The notes under the pieces were generated by a model. The model did no database searches and was not told the DNA's origin. It saw only the letters and a program-made list of their open reading frames with translations. A stretch of DNA of 64,000 nt. It comes from Fertoeibacter niger (GTDB lineage: Bacteria; Pseudomonadota; Alphaproteobacteria; Rhodobacterales; Rhodobacteraceae). Position numbers and translations under genes: made by a program. How positions within the stretch are numbered: the stretch's first letter is position 1; each line of letters opens with the position of its first letter. Below, piece by piece: positions 53,701 through 63,007 of the stretch. Location of the stretch: positions 1 through 64,000 of the forward strand of contig NZ_WHUT02000012.1 of assembly GCF_009380135.2 (NCBI RefSeq), read 5' to 3'.

Positions 53701-54590
53701 ACCGTCTGGCCCTTGTGGCGGCGCTGCTGGCACTTGGCGCGGGCTGGGGCCTGACGCAACCCCTGGGCAAGATGGCGGTGGCCACGGGGCACCGGCATTT
53801 CGGGCTGATCTTCTGGCAACTGGTGGTGGGGGTGCTGGTGCTGGGGGCGATCGCGCTGGTGAAGCGCCGCCGCTTTCCGCTAACCGGGGCGGGGCTGCGG
53901 TTTGCGCTGGTCATCGCGGTGATCGGCACGATCATTCCCAATTCGTTTTTCTACTACTCCGTCGCGCATTTGCCAGCGGGCATCATGTCGATCCTGATTT
54001 CCATGGTGCCCTTGCTGGCCTTTCCCATGGCGCTGGCGCTGGGGATGGACCGTTTCAGCATGATGCGGCTGGCCGGGCTGCTTTGCGGTCTGATCGGCGT
54101 GGCGCTGATCACGCTGCCGCAGTCCAGCCTGCCCTCGCCCGGCATGCTGGCCTATGTGCCGCTGGCGCTGGTGGGGCCGCTGTTCTATGCGGCGGAAAGC
54201 AATTATGTCGCGCGCAATGGCACGGCGGGGCTGGATGCGGTGCAGGCGATGCTGCTGGCCTCGGCGGTGGGGGCGGTGATCGCGCTGCCGCTGGCACTGG
54301 GGTCGGGGCAGTTCATCGACCCGGTGTTGCCCTGGGGTCGGGCGGAATGGGCGCTGATCGCGTCATCCGCGCTGCATGCGGTGGTTTATGCCGGCTATGT
54401 GGCGCTGGCGGCCCGGGCGGGCGCGGTGTTCGCATCGCAGACATCCTATGTCGTGACCGGGGCCGGGGTGCTGTGGGCCATGCTGCTGTTGGGTGAAAGA
54501 TTCAGCGTCTGGATCTGGGCGGCGCTGGCGGTGATGCTGGTCGGCCTCTTTCTTGTGCAACCGCGTGCGAAGGCGGCAGAGGCGGGTTGA
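53697..54590 (+). CDS. DMT-superfamily (EamA) transporter
   Basis: A 297-residue inner-membrane protein with ten hydrophobic helices arranged as two EamA repeats (first LGAGWGLTQPLGKMA, second GPLFYAAESNYVARNG). The substrate is not determinable. The TTG at 53697 overlaps the ymdB stop by four bases. Confidence 0.8.
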   Translation: MNRLALVAALLALGAGWGLTQPLGKMAVATGHRHFGLIFWQLVVGVLVLGAIALVKRRRFPLTGAGLRFALVIAVIGTIIPNSFFYYSVAHLPAGIMSILISMVPLLAFPMALALGMDRFSMMRLAGLLCGLIGVALITLPQSSLPSPGMLAYVPLALVGPLFYAAESNYVARNGTAGLDAVQAMLLASAVGAVIALPLALGSGQFIDPVLPWGRAEWALIASSALHAVVYAGYVALAARAGAVFASQTSYVVTGAGVLWAMLLLGERFSVWIWAALAVMLVGLFLVQPRAKAAEAG

Positions 54591-54643
54591 AATCCGGCCC
54601 GCGCCCGTTAGACAGGCCGAGGCGCAATGAAACGGGAAACAGA

Positions 54644-56422
54644 ATGATCGGCTTGGAACTGGCGCAGGAACATCAGGCGTATGTCGCCATTGCCATCATT
54701 CTTGGCATGCTGGTGTTGTTCATCCGCGAGACCTTTCCGGTCGAGGTGACGGCCATTGCCGGGGCGGCGCTGATGCTGGTGCTGGGCATCCTGCCGCAGG
54801 GCGAGGCGATGGGCGTGCTGGCCAACAACGCACCGTGGACCATTGCCGCCATGTTCATCGTGGTGGGGGCGCTGGTGCGCACTGGCGCGCTGGACTGGGT
54901 GACGCAACTGGCCAGCCATCATGTGATGGCGCGGCCCAAGGCCACCGTGGCCGTGCTTGGCATTGCCATCGTCGCGCTGTCGGCCGTGGTGAACAATACG
55001 CCCGTTGTTGTGGTTTTTCTGCCGGTATTCATGCAACTGGCGGCACAGATGCAGATCGCGCCGTCAAAGCTGCTGATCCCGCTCAGCTATCTGTCGATCA
55101 TGGGGGGCACGATCACGCTTGTCGGCACATCCACCAACCTGGTGGTTGACGGTGTGGCGCGGTCTGCCGGGCTGGAGCCGTTCTCGATTTTCGAGATCAC
55201 GCCCGTCGGTGTGCCGCTGGCGATCCTCGGCATGCTTTATCTGGGGCTACTGGGCAACCGCCTGCTGCCCAGCCGCGATTCCATGTCGGCGATGCTGAAT
55301 GACCGGTCCAAGATGAAATTCTTTACCGAGGTGGCGTTGCCTGATGACAGCTCGCTGGTGGGCAAGAAACTGGAAACGGTGGATCTGTTCAAGCGTGGCG
55401 GGGTCCGCGTGATCGACGTGCTGCGGGGCGATGCGTCGCTGCGCCGCGATCTGGCGGCGGTGGAACTGGCGGCGGGCGACCGCGTGGTGCTGCGCACGCC
55501 GATGTCGGAACTGCTCAGTTTGCAAGACCACAAGGATCTGCGCGCGGTTGACAAGCTCAGCTCGGTGCAGACCAGCACGGTCGAGGTGCTGATCACGCCC
55601 GGTTGCCGCATGGTGGGTCGCAGCCTGGGCTCGATGCGCCTGCGGCGGCGCTATGGCGTCTATCCGCTGGCGGTGCATCGCCGCAACCAGAACATCGGGC
55701 GGCAGCTGGATGATCTGGTGGTGACGGTGGGCGACACGCTGCTGCTGGAGGGCCGGATGGAGGATATCCAGCGCCTTGCCGCCGACATGGACATGGTCGA
55801 TATTTCTCACCCCACCGAACGCGCCTTCCGCCGCAACCGCGCGCCCATCGTGGTGGCGGTGCTGGCGGCCATCATCACCCTGTCGTCGCTGGATGTGGCC
55901 CCTATCGAGGTGCTGGCCTTCATCGGTGTGGCCATCGTGCTGGTGACGCGCTGCATCGACGCGGACGAGGCGTTTTCGTCCATCGACGGGCGGCTTCTGG
56001 GCATGCTGTTCGGGATGATTGCCGTGGGGCAGGGGCTGGAGCATTCGGGCGCTGTGGGGCTGCTGGTGGGTTATGCCGCGCCCTACATGACCGATCTTGC
56101 GCCCTGGCTGCTGATCTTTGCGGTCTATGCCCTGACCTCGACCCTGACCGAGCTTTTGTCGAACAATGCCGTGGCCGTGGTGGTGACACCGGTGGCCATC
56201 GGCTTGGCGCAATCGCTGGGCGTTGACCCGCGCCCGTTGCTGGTGGCGGTGATGATGGGGGCGTCGTTCGGGTTCGCCACGCCCATCGGCTATCAGTGCA
56301 ACCTGCTGGTTTACGGCCCCGGCGGCTACAACTTCGGCGATTTCCTGCGGATCGGCGTGCCGCTGAACATTCTGATGGGCGTGGCCGCGGCCATCGTGAT
56401 ACCACTTGTCTACGGCCTTTGA
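54644..56422 (+). CDS. SLC13-family (DASS) permease with two TrkA-C domains
   Basis: A 592-residue inner-membrane transporter. The first transmembrane block contains VNNTPVVVVFLPVF and GGTITLVGTSTNLVVDG, the signature of anion symporters; two cytosolic TrkA-C (RCK_C) domains follow (about residues 200-370, DDSSLVGKKLETVDLF and RMVGRSLGSMRLRRRYG); the second block has LSNNAVAVVVTPVAIGLA and FATPIGYQCNLLVYG. It may carry sulfate or a dicarboxylate. ATG 54644 precedes the first helix directly. Confidence 0.85.
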   Translation: MIGLELAQEHQAYVAIAIILGMLVLFIRETFPVEVTAIAGAALMLVLGILPQGEAMGVLANNAPWTIAAMFIVVGALVRTGALDWVTQLASHHVMARPKATVAVLGIAIVALSAVVNNTPVVVVFLPVFMQLAAQMQIAPSKLLIPLSYLSIMGGTITLVGTSTNLVVDGVARSAGLEPFSIFEITPVGVPLAILGMLYLGLLGNRLLPSRDSMSAMLNDRSKMKFFTEVALPDDSSLVGKKLETVDLFKRGGVRVIDVLRGDASLRRDLAAVELAAGDRVVLRTPMSELLSLQDHKDLRAVDKLSSVQTSTVEVLITPGCRMVGRSLGSMRLRRRYGVYPLAVHRRNQNIGRQLDDLVVTVGDTLLLEGRMEDIQRLAADMDMVDISHPTERAFRRNRAPIVVAVLAAIITLSSLDVAPIEVLAFIGVAIVLVTRCIDADEAFSSIDGRLLGMLFGMIAVGQGLEHSGAVGLLVGYAAPYMTDLAPWLLIFAVYALTSTLTELLSNNAVAVVVTPVAIGLAQSLGVDPRPLLVAVMMGASFGFATPIGYQCNLLVYGPGGYNFGDFLRIGVPLNILMGVAAAIVIPLVYGL

Positions 56423-56435
56423 CCCAAGGATTGCG

Positions 56436-56816
56436 ATGATGCGCCTGATGCTGCCCCGCCTTTCTGCCCTGATGGCTGTCCCCGTTCTGCTGGCCGCCTG
56501 CGCCACACCGCCTGCGCCGGTTGCGGCACGGCTGAGCACGGAAAACCTGACCGTCACCTTGTCGGACGGCACCGATTGCACCGCACCCGCCAGCCCCGAG
56601 GGCCGGTTTGACCGCTGCAATGCCGATCTGGGCTGGCAGATTGCGCCCGACCTGCCCGCCAACCCGCTGCGTCAGGTGGTCGAGGCGGTGTTTACCGGCA
56701 TCGGTGCCGAAACGGCACTGGCCCCCATGGCACGCATCACCCTGACCGACGCGGCAGGGCGCAGCAAGGAATTCATCTCGCCCGAGCCGCTGGATCTGTC
56801 CAACTTCGGCGATTGA
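56436..56816 (+). CDS. Small lipoprotein of unknown function
   Basis: A 126-residue lipoprotein: signal [20 protein letters not shown] with lipobox LLAAC (Cys about residue 22). The rest ([19 protein letters not shown], later [10 protein letters not shown]) has two cysteines likely to form a disulfide. I recognise no family. It is 13 bases after the permease stop. Confidence 0.7.
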   Translation: MMRLMLPRLSALMAVPVLLAACATPPAPVAARLSTENLTVTLSDGTDCTAPASPEGRFDRCNADLGWQIAPDLPANPLRQVVEAVFTGIGAETALAPMARITLTDAAGRSKEFISPEPLDLSNFGD

Positions 56817-56905
56817 ACTGGCCTGCGCCCGGCCCGGGCTTGCGGCCCCCCCCGCCGCTGGGCTATAGCCCCACAGCGCCGGAATTCAGGGATCGGAGAT
56901 GGGTC

Positions 56906-57652
56906 ATGGCAGGCCATTCAAAATGGGCAAACATCCAGCACCGCAAGGGCAAGCAGGACAAGCTGCGCTCCAAGCTGTTCTCGAAACTCGCCAAGGAAAT
57001 CACCGTTGCGGCCAAGATGGGCGACCCCGACCCTGACAAGAACCCGCGCCTGCGCCTGGCGGTAAAGGCCGGCAAGGCCGTGTCGATGCCGAAAGACGTG
57101 ATCGACCGCGCCATCAAGAAATCCATCGGCGGCGACGCGGCGGATTACACCGAACTGCGCTATGAGGGCTACGGCCCCGAGGGCATCGCCATCATCGTCG
57201 AAACGATGACCGACAACCTGAACCGCACCGCATCGAACGTGCGCAGCTATTTCACCAAGCATGGCGGCAATCTGGGCACCACCAATTCGGTCAGCTTCAT
57301 GTTCGACCGGGTGGGCGAGATCACCTATCCGGTATCGGCGGGCGATGCCGATTCGGTGATGATGGCAGCCCTTGAGGCCGGGGCGGATGACGTGGAATCC
57401 GATGACGAGGGCCACTGGATCTATTGCGCCGCCGACATGTTGTCCGAAGTGTCGGATGCGCTGGAAAAATCGCTGGGCGAAAGCACCGAGGCGAAATTGA
57501 TCTGGAAACCGCAGAACCGCACGAATGTGGATTTCGATACCGCGGTCAAGCTGATGAAGCTGATCGACGTGCTGGAGGAAGACGACGACGTGCAGGCGGT
57601 GACGGCCAATTTCGACATCCCCGAGGATGTCGCGGCCCGGCTGGACGCCTGA
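56906..57652 (+). CDS. yebC: YebC/PmpR (TACO1-type) regulatory protein
   Basis: A 248-residue protein, nearly identical in pattern to the family: [55 protein letters not shown] (read in parts), and [14 protein letters not shown]. YebC proteins aid translation of difficult proline-rich sequences and regulate some genes. Transcription ends at a strong terminator 12 bases after the stop. Confidence 0.96.
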   Translation: MAGHSKWANIQHRKGKQDKLRSKLFSKLAKEITVAAKMGDPDPDKNPRLRLAVKAGKAVSMPKDVIDRAIKKSIGGDAADYTELRYEGYGPEGIAIIVETMTDNLNRTASNVRSYFTKHGGNLGTTNSVSFMFDRVGEITYPVSAGDADSVMMAALEAGADDVESDDEGHWIYCAADMLSEVSDALEKSLGESTEAKLIWKPQNRTNVDFDTAVKLMKLIDVLEEDDDVQAVTANFDIPEDVAARLDA

Positions 57653-57663
57653 TCTGCAAAACC

Positions 57664-57693
57664 AAAGGCCCCGGTTGCGGGGCCTTTTTTTTT
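57664..57693 (+). terminator. Strong, partly bidirectional intrinsic terminator
   Basis: AAAGGCCCCG (57664-57673), loop GTTG, and the complementary CGGGGCCTTT are followed by a run of nine T's to 57693. On the minus strand the same stem is followed by TTTGG and TTTT, so it may also end the methylase gene that converges from the right. Confidence 0.9.
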
Positions 57694-57695
57694 GG

Positions 57696-58340
57696 TCAGA
57701 CGCGTTTCTTGAACGGCACCACCTTGGCCTGTGAATGGTTGGAATAGGTGTCCCAGGTGGGGGTGTAATCGTCTGACTGGTTGCCCCAGACTGTCCAGCC
57801 GGGGCGGGGGCCGCGCGCGAACAGCTCCAGCCGCGGGCCGGGGCTGCACCCTTCGATCAGCGCATATTGCTCATCCGGCTTGCGGCTGTGTTCGCGCTTT
57901 TGCGTGGACAGGATGTTTTCCTGCGTGCGGCCTTGCGTCAGGGTGCGGGCGTTCTTGCCGCGCACGCCGAACAGCAGCACCTCTGTCACATTTCGGAAAT
58001 AGAAGCCCACGCCGCGCCGGTCCGGCCCGCCATCCTTGCGGATTTTATACCAGATGATGTTGCTTTTATAGCTGAACCCCCAGTTTTCCATCACGCGCAG
58101 CCCCTCGGGCAGCAGGGCGTTGGGCACCCACAGATACAGATGCGCCGTTTCTTCCACCACCGCCTCGACCGGCAGGTCGCAGATGTCGCGCAGCGTCATT
58201 GTGGGGTAGCGCGACAGGCGCTTGTGTTCCGGCGCCATCTTGCCGGTGCGGTTCTGGAACTGCCATGGTGGGTCGGCCAGCACGGTCTTGAACTTTTGCC
58301 CGGCGGTGCGGGCCAGAAGGTCGTCACTCGCGCTGATCAT
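57696..58340 (-). CDS. MT-A70-type DNA adenine methyltransferase (RM methylase)
   Basis: A 214-residue N6-adenine methyltransferase. The catalytic DPPW is at residues 23-26 (VLADPPWQFQNRTGK), with the MT-A70 signatures YPTMTLRDICDLP, LWVPNALLPEGLRVMENWGF (read in parts) and REHSRKPDEQY. Its ATG at 58340 overlaps the endonuclease stop as ATGA. Such methylases protect the host in RM systems. The recognition sequence cannot be read from the protein. Confidence 0.85.
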   Translation of the reverse strand: MISASDDLLARTAGQKFKTVLADPPWQFQNRTGKMAPEHKRLSRYPTMTLRDICDLPVEAVVEETAHLYLWVPNALLPEGLRVMENWGFSYKSNIIWYKIRKDGGPDRRGVGFYFRNVTEVLLFGVRGKNARTLTQGRTQENILSTQKREHSRKPDEQYALIEGCSPGPRLELFARGPRPGWTVWGNQSDDYTPTWDTYSNHSQAKVVPFKKRV

Positions 58341-58948
58341 TCTGTGTCCTTCACGAAGAGGGCCTTTGTAATGCCAAACACCAGCAGCGGGCAACCCGCC
58401 CCGCCACCGCCTTCGATCCGTGGCAGCAATTTCGACATATGCGTGGTCGAGGCCCCATAGGATGAGCCCCGGCCAATGCCGTTGAAAATCTCTTGCAGGC
58501 TGTCGGCCCGGGTGATGATCACCCCCACGCTGACCGCGCGCAGGTCGAACAGCAGGCGGAAATTGTTCAGGTCGCGGTCAAAGAACGGATCCTTGTTGTT
58601 CCATTCGATTTCCAGCGCGATGCCGTTCTTGAAGCAGTCGATCTTGTGGGTGGGCGAGTCGAGCCGGATGTTGTCGATGACCACGCCGGTGTGGAACTGT
58701 TTTTCAACCCAGCCACGCGCATAAAGGAAACGGTCGATGAAGCCTGACAGGCCCGATTTGTTGCCGCCGCCCGCGCTGATCCAGCTTTCGCGCAGCCGGA
58801 AGGTGCCCAGCAGGTCAAGCAGATCCTGCCATTCCTGCGCAAAGTCCTGCGACAGGATCGCGCTGGCATGCCGCCACTCGTGACATTCGTAATGGTCACG
58901 GATGAACGGCGGCAAACGGCCATGCAACATGTTGTGTTCCGGGTGCAT
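58337..58948 (-). CDS. BglII/BstYI-like type II restriction endonuclease
   Basis: A 203-residue endonuclease. The active-site pattern D104-X8-E113-X-E115 (in HKIDCFKNGIALEIEWNNKD) has the spacing of BglII D84-E93-Q95, followed by the hallmark WNNKDPFFDRDLNNFR. The N-terminal helix bundle and the VEKQFHTGVVIDNI strand also match. Cleavage at GATC-core sites (AGATCT, RGATCY) is known for relatives, so a GATC-type site is a reasonable guess only. It is the first gene of a two-gene RM operon. Confidence 0.85.
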   Translation of the reverse strand: MHPEHNMLHGRLPPFIRDHYECHEWRHASAILSQDFAQEWQDLLDLLGTFRLRESWISAGGGNKSGLSGFIDRFLYARGWVEKQFHTGVVIDNIRLDSPTHKIDCFKNGIALEIEWNNKDPFFDRDLNNFRLLFDLRAVSVGVIITRADSLQEIFNGIGRGSSYGASTTHMSKLLPRIEGGGGAGCPLLVFGITKALFVKDTE

Positions 58949-59009
58949 CCGGCAAGCATAGGTGGCGGCCCGGGGCAAAGCAACGGCTGTTGCCCCGGGC
59001 CTTGGGCCG

Positions 59010-60161
59010 TTACAGGAACACCCGTTCCACAAACCAGTAGCCGCCCACCATGGCGATGACCGCCGAGGCCGGAACCGCGATGGCGCGGCGATACCAGGGC
59101 TTCTTGCCAAACCAGTAGCCGACCAGCAGGAACGCCACGGCGATGACCGCCAGCTGCCCCAGTTCCACCCCCACGTTGAACCCCAGCAGCGCCGGGATGA
59201 ACTGGTTCGCAGGCACGCCGAACTCGCCCAGAACCGAGGCGAAGCCCAAGCCGTGCAGCAGGCCAAAGGCAAAGACCACCGCCGGCCGCCAGGGGCTAAG
59301 CCCGTTGGACAGGATGTTTTCCACCGCCACATAGACAATGGACGCCGCGATGATCGGCTCCACGATCTCGCCCGGGATGTTCACATAGCCCAGGGCACCC
59401 GCCGCCAGTGTGAAAGTATGCGCCAGCGTGAAGGCCGACACTTGCCACAAGAGCGGCGCAAGGCTGGTGGAAAGGAAGAACAGCCCCAGCACGAACAGGA
59501 TGTGATCCAGCCCCTTGGGCACGATATGGTCGAACCCCACGGGGATGTAATCGACAAAGGCCTCGAACGCCGTGGCCTGATCGCCGCCACCCAGCGCGAT
59601 GGGCGGGCTGACATCGCCGGGTTGCAGATAGCCGTCATAGGGGCTTTCAACCCCGTTCTGCCGCAGTACCAGCGCGCCGTAGGGGGCAGCCCAGCCCACC
59701 TGCACCGCCGTCGCACCGGGGGGCAGCGCCGCCGTAAACCGCAGCACCGATGTGCGGGGCACCTCGCTGTCGGGGGCAGGCGGCACGGTCAGGCCGACCA
59801 GAACCGGGGCCAACGCTGCACCATCCGCCGTCAGGGCGATGTTTTCGGCCATTGTGGGCCAGAAGGCGCGAAACCGCGCCTCCAGCGCCGCAGGGTCCAT
59901 CGCGTGCAACTCTTCATAGGTCGCGACTTCGGGGGCGGCGTCGGTATCGGTGACAGCGGCAAGGTCGATGCCCGCAATGAAGCTTTCCGCGTTCATCTGG
60001 ATGTCGAAGGTCAGTTCATCCCCGGCGCGTGCCATGTCGGCGATGGCGGGCATCACCTCATGCGCGGTGGCCGATGACGGAAGAGTGATGGACACAAGCA
60101 GCAGACTTGCCAGTATCTGTGCAAGAAATCCTCTGCCGCGTTGAATGTAGGAAAATGCCAT
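59010..60161 (-). CDS. HupE/UreJ-family membrane protein
   Basis: A 383-residue protein with an N-terminal signal (AQILASLLLVSITLPSSATA), a periplasmic domain, and a C-terminal half with about seven helices and the HupE/UreJ histidine motif (GFDHIVPKGLDHILFVLGLFFLS, read in parts, then FTLAHTFTLAAGALG and FGLLHGLGFA). Relatives act in nickel/cobalt or other metal transport. Its ATG shares a CATG with the divergent DUF4198 gene. Confidence 0.85.
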   Translation of the reverse strand: MAFSYIQRGRGFLAQILASLLLVSITLPSSATAHEVMPAIADMARAGDELTFDIQMNAESFIAGIDLAAVTDTDAAPEVATYEELHAMDPAALEARFRAFWPTMAENIALTADGAALAPVLVGLTVPPAPDSEVPRTSVLRFTAALPPGATAVQVGWAAPYGALVLRQNGVESPYDGYLQPGDVSPPIALGGGDQATAFEAFVDYIPVGFDHIVPKGLDHILFVLGLFFLSTSLAPLLWQVSAFTLAHTFTLAAGALGYVNIPGEIVEPIIAASIVYVAVENILSNGLSPWRPAVVFAFGLLHGLGFASVLGEFGVPANQFIPALLGFNVGVELGQLAVIAVAFLLVGYWFGKKPWYRRAIAVPASAVIAMVGGYWFVERVFL

Positions 60162-60960
60162 GCGTGTCTTGTCCCTTTGTCTGTTCTTGGTGGCGTCGTC
60201 GGTGTCGGCCCATGAATTCTGGATCGAACCACTGGATTATCAACCGGAAGTAGGGGGTTCGCTGCGAGCGAACCTGCTGAACGGCGAGATGTTCGAAGGT
60301 CAGACCTTTGGCTTCCTCCCTGACCGAAGCAGGGTTTTCGTTGTGGTGGCAGGGGACAAGACCATCGGTGTGACAAACAGGATCGGCAACCTGCCCGCCG
60401 TCGACCAACCGGCCCTGGGCGATGGGCTGCACGTTGTGGTTTACCAATCGGTGAATAACAAAGTTTCATATGCAACCTATGAAAAATTTGAACCCTTTGT
60501 TCTGCACAAGGATTTTTCCGGCATACGCGAACGTCATGCGGCACGCGGCCTGCCCGAAACCGATTTTGCCGAGCTTTACACCCGGTTTTCCAAGTCACTG
60601 ATCGGGGTGGGCAGCGGGGCGGGGGCCGACCGCTTTCTGGGGCTGGAAACCGAGATTGTGGCGCTGAACAACCCCTATACCGATGACCCGGCGCAGGGCA
60701 TGCACGTGCAGGTGTTCTACCGCAACAGCCCGCGCGCCGATGTGCAGGTGGAGCTTTACGCCCGCGGCGCGGATGGGGTGGCCACGGTCACAAAGCACCG
60801 GACCGATGCCGAAGGGATAGCACTGCTGCCGGTGGCGCGGGGCATGGAATACATGGTCGATGCCGTGGTGCTGCGCGAACCCGAACCGTCATTGGCGCAG
60901 GCGACCGGCACGGTATGGGAATCGCTTTGGGCCAACCTGACGTTTCGCGTGCCGGATTAA
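60160..60960 (+). CDS. DUF4198 (NikM-like) periplasmic protein
   Basis: A 266-residue exported protein (signal VLSLCLFLVASSVSA, next residues HEFWIEP with the N-terminal His typical of DUF4198). Such proteins occur with metal importers and may bind a metal at their N-terminus. AGGA lies 8 bases before ATG 60160. Its start codon overlaps that of the HupE/UreJ gene in one CATG. Together they look like a metal-handling pair. Confidence 0.82.
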   Translation: MRVLSLCLFLVASSVSAHEFWIEPLDYQPEVGGSLRANLLNGEMFEGQTFGFLPDRSRVFVVVAGDKTIGVTNRIGNLPAVDQPALGDGLHVVVYQSVNNKVSYATYEKFEPFVLHKDFSGIRERHAARGLPETDFAELYTRFSKSLIGVGSGAGADRFLGLETEIVALNNPYTDDPAQGMHVQVFYRNSPRADVQVELYARGADGVATVTKHRTDAEGIALLPVARGMEYMVDAVVLREPEPSLAQATGTVWESLWANLTFRVPD

Positions 60961-60987
60961 GCGGGCCGTGTGCCGGATTGAGCGGGA

Positions 60988-61860
60988 TCAGGCCACGGGG
61001 CGCAGCACTTCCGCCGCCGCGCGGATGGCCCGGGTCAGCGGTGCCAGCGCGGGTGCCGACAGCCGGGTGAATTGCCAATACAGCGGCACATCCAGCGGCA
61101 GCGCCGGCGCCAGATCGACCAGCCGCCCCTTGGCCAGATGACCGGCCACCAGCAGGGCAGGGTTCATGCCCCAGCCAAGGCCGGCCAGCGCCGCATCGAC
61201 AAAGGCCTGCGATGACGCCATCCGGTGCGTGGGAAAGGCAAAGCGCCGACCCGTGACGGCGCGCAGCCAGTCTGCCTGTAACCTGTCCTTGTCGGAAAAC
61301 GTCAGTGCGGGGGCCTTTTCCAGCGCCTGCACCGTGGGGCCATCCGGCAGCCAGCGCGCCACAAAGCCCGGGCTGGCCGTGGCGTGATAGCGCAGGGTGC
61401 CCAGCGGGATCGTATCGCAGCCCTGCAACGGGCCGGGGTGGCCGGTGATCGCCGCCGCCACCTCGCCCCGCCGAAGCCAGTCCTGCGAATGGTCCTGATC
61501 GTCGATCACCAGATCGAACAGCACGCCCTCTACCGCCGCCAGTGCCGGGATCACCCAGGTCGCCAGACTGTCGGCACTCACCGCGATGCGCAGCGTGGCC
61601 ATGGCCGCGCCGGGTCGGGGCAGCGCAAGTGCCTGTTCCAGCAGCATCACCTCGTCCAGATGGCGGATCAGCCGCAGGCCCGCATCGGTGGCCACCGAAG
61701 GCTGGCCCCGGCGGATCAGCAAGGTGCCCATCCGCTCCTCCAGCGCCTTGATGCGCTGCGACACGGCCGAGGGCGTCAGCCCCAGACTGGCAGCCGCCAG
61801 ATCGAAACTGCCGCGCCGGTGAACGGCGGCAAGGGCGGTGAGAAGGGGATAGTCCAGCAT
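60988..61860 (-). CDS. argP: LysR-type regulator ArgP/LysG
   Basis: A 290-residue LysR protein (LLTALAAVHRRGSFDLAAASLGLTPSAVSQRIKALE, read in parts). ArgP/LysG regulators activate lysE/argO in response to lysine or arginine. Here the divergent cluster ends in lysE, which supports the name. The 92 bases to the ACT gene presumably hold the operator. Confidence 0.85.
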   Translation of the reverse strand: MLDYPLLTALAAVHRRGSFDLAAASLGLTPSAVSQRIKALEERMGTLLIRRGQPSVATDAGLRLIRHLDEVMLLEQALALPRPGAAMATLRIAVSADSLATWVIPALAAVEGVLFDLVIDDQDHSQDWLRRGEVAAAITGHPGPLQGCDTIPLGTLRYHATASPGFVARWLPDGPTVQALEKAPALTFSDKDRLQADWLRAVTGRRFAFPTHRMASSQAFVDAALAGLGWGMNPALLVAGHLAKGRLVDLAPALPLDVPLYWQFTRLSAPALAPLTRAIRAAAEVLRPVA

Positions 61861-61952
61861 TAGTTTGGCTTCATTGGGAACAGGAAATTTAACTCGACTA
61901 ATGTCATGGCCCCATGTCAGGTCAAGCCGGAAGCGATGATGGACGGGACGGC

Positions 61953-62363
61953 ATGATGGACAAGGGCGAAACCGATCTGGCCACCCTGCTGCGCTGCATG
62001 GTGCCGGTGCTGCATGATCAGGATCATGGCTTTGGCCTGCTGGCCGTCGGTATGGCGATGCCGGCGGGCCTCGCCCCCTTTGCCATCGTGGCAGAGGCCG
62101 AGGGCACCACGCTGATCGCGCCGGCTGCCGATCTGGCCCGACACGGGATTGCCCACCGGGCCGGATGGGCGCGCATCAGCCTGACCGTGCATTCCGATCT
62201 GGCGGCGGTGGGGTTGACGGCTGCCTTTGCCACAGCGCTGGCCCGGCAGGGGATCAGCGCGAATGTGGTGGCGGGCTGGCATCACGACCATATCTTCGTG
62301 CAGCGCGAACGCGCCGCCGAGGCCATGGCGGCGCTGGCTGCGCTGGCGGGGCCAGAGGCATGA
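61953..62363 (+). CDS. ACT-domain (CASTOR-like) protein
   Basis: A 136-residue protein with two ACT-like parts: an N-terminal ATLLRCMVPVLHDQDHGFGLL segment (read in parts) and a C-terminal ACT motif LTVHSDLAAVGLTAAFATALARQGISANVVAGWHHDHIFV (read in parts). These proteins bind amino acids; CASTOR1, the human relative, senses arginine. It overlaps lysE as ATGA and is therefore coupled to it. ATG 61914 is a possible earlier start. Confidence 0.78.
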   Translation: MMDKGETDLATLLRCMVPVLHDQDHGFGLLAVGMAMPAGLAPFAIVAEAEGTTLIAPAADLARHGIAHRAGWARISLTVHSDLAAVGLTAAFATALARQGISANVVAGWHHDHIFVQRERAAEAMAALAALAGPEA

Positions 62364-62965
62364 CCGGGGCCTTGCTGGCGGGCTATCTGGTGTCGCTGAG
62401 CCTGATCGCCGCCATCGGCGCGCAGAATGCCTTTGTGCTGCGGCAGGGCATCAGGCGCGAACATGTGGGCGCGGTGGTTCTGGTCTGCGCGCTGTCGGAT
62501 GCCGTGCTGATTGCCGCCGGGGTGGCTGGGTTTGGCGCGGTGTCGGGCGCCGTGCCCTGGCTGGGCACGGTGATGCGCTGGGGCGGGGCGGGGTTTCTGC
62601 TGGTCTATGGCGCGCTGCGGTTTCGCGCCGCATTGCGTGGCGGGGCGGCGCTGCAACCGGCGGCCACCGGCCCCGCACCATTGCGCCGGGTTCTGGGCAC
62701 GGTGCTGCTGCTGACCTGGGCCAACCCGCATGTCTATCTGGATACGCTGGTGCTGATCGGGTCCATTTCCGCGCAATATGCGCCGCGCGGGCTGGCCTTT
62801 GGCACGGGCGCGGTGCTGGCCTCGCTCAGCTTTTTCACGGCGCTGGGCTATGGCGCGCGGCTGCTGGCCCCGGTGTTCGCCAGCCCGCGCGCCTGGGTGG
62901 TGCTGGAACTGGTGGTAGGCTGCACCATGTGGGCGATTGCGGCGGGGCTGCTGCTGCACGGCTGA
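62360..62965 (+). CDS. lysE: LysE/ArgO-type basic amino-acid exporter
   Basis: A 201-residue exporter with six hydrophobic helices. The LysE motif GAQNAFVLRQGIRREHVGAVVLVCALSD (read in parts) and the WANPHVYLDTLVLIG segment are diagnostic. It exports lysine or arginine and is expected to be switched on by ArgP. Complete. Confidence 0.92.
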   Translation: MTGALLAGYLVSLSLIAAIGAQNAFVLRQGIRREHVGAVVLVCALSDAVLIAAGVAGFGAVSGAVPWLGTVMRWGGAGFLLVYGALRFRAALRGGAALQPAATGPAPLRRVLGTVLLLTWANPHVYLDTLVLIGSISAQYAPRGLAFGTGAVLASLSFFTALGYGARLLAPVFASPRAWVVLELVVGCTMWAIAAGLLLHG

Positions 62966-63007
62966 TCCGGGGTTGCAGGCCCCCCGTGGATCGGAAATGG
63001 TCGCAGC

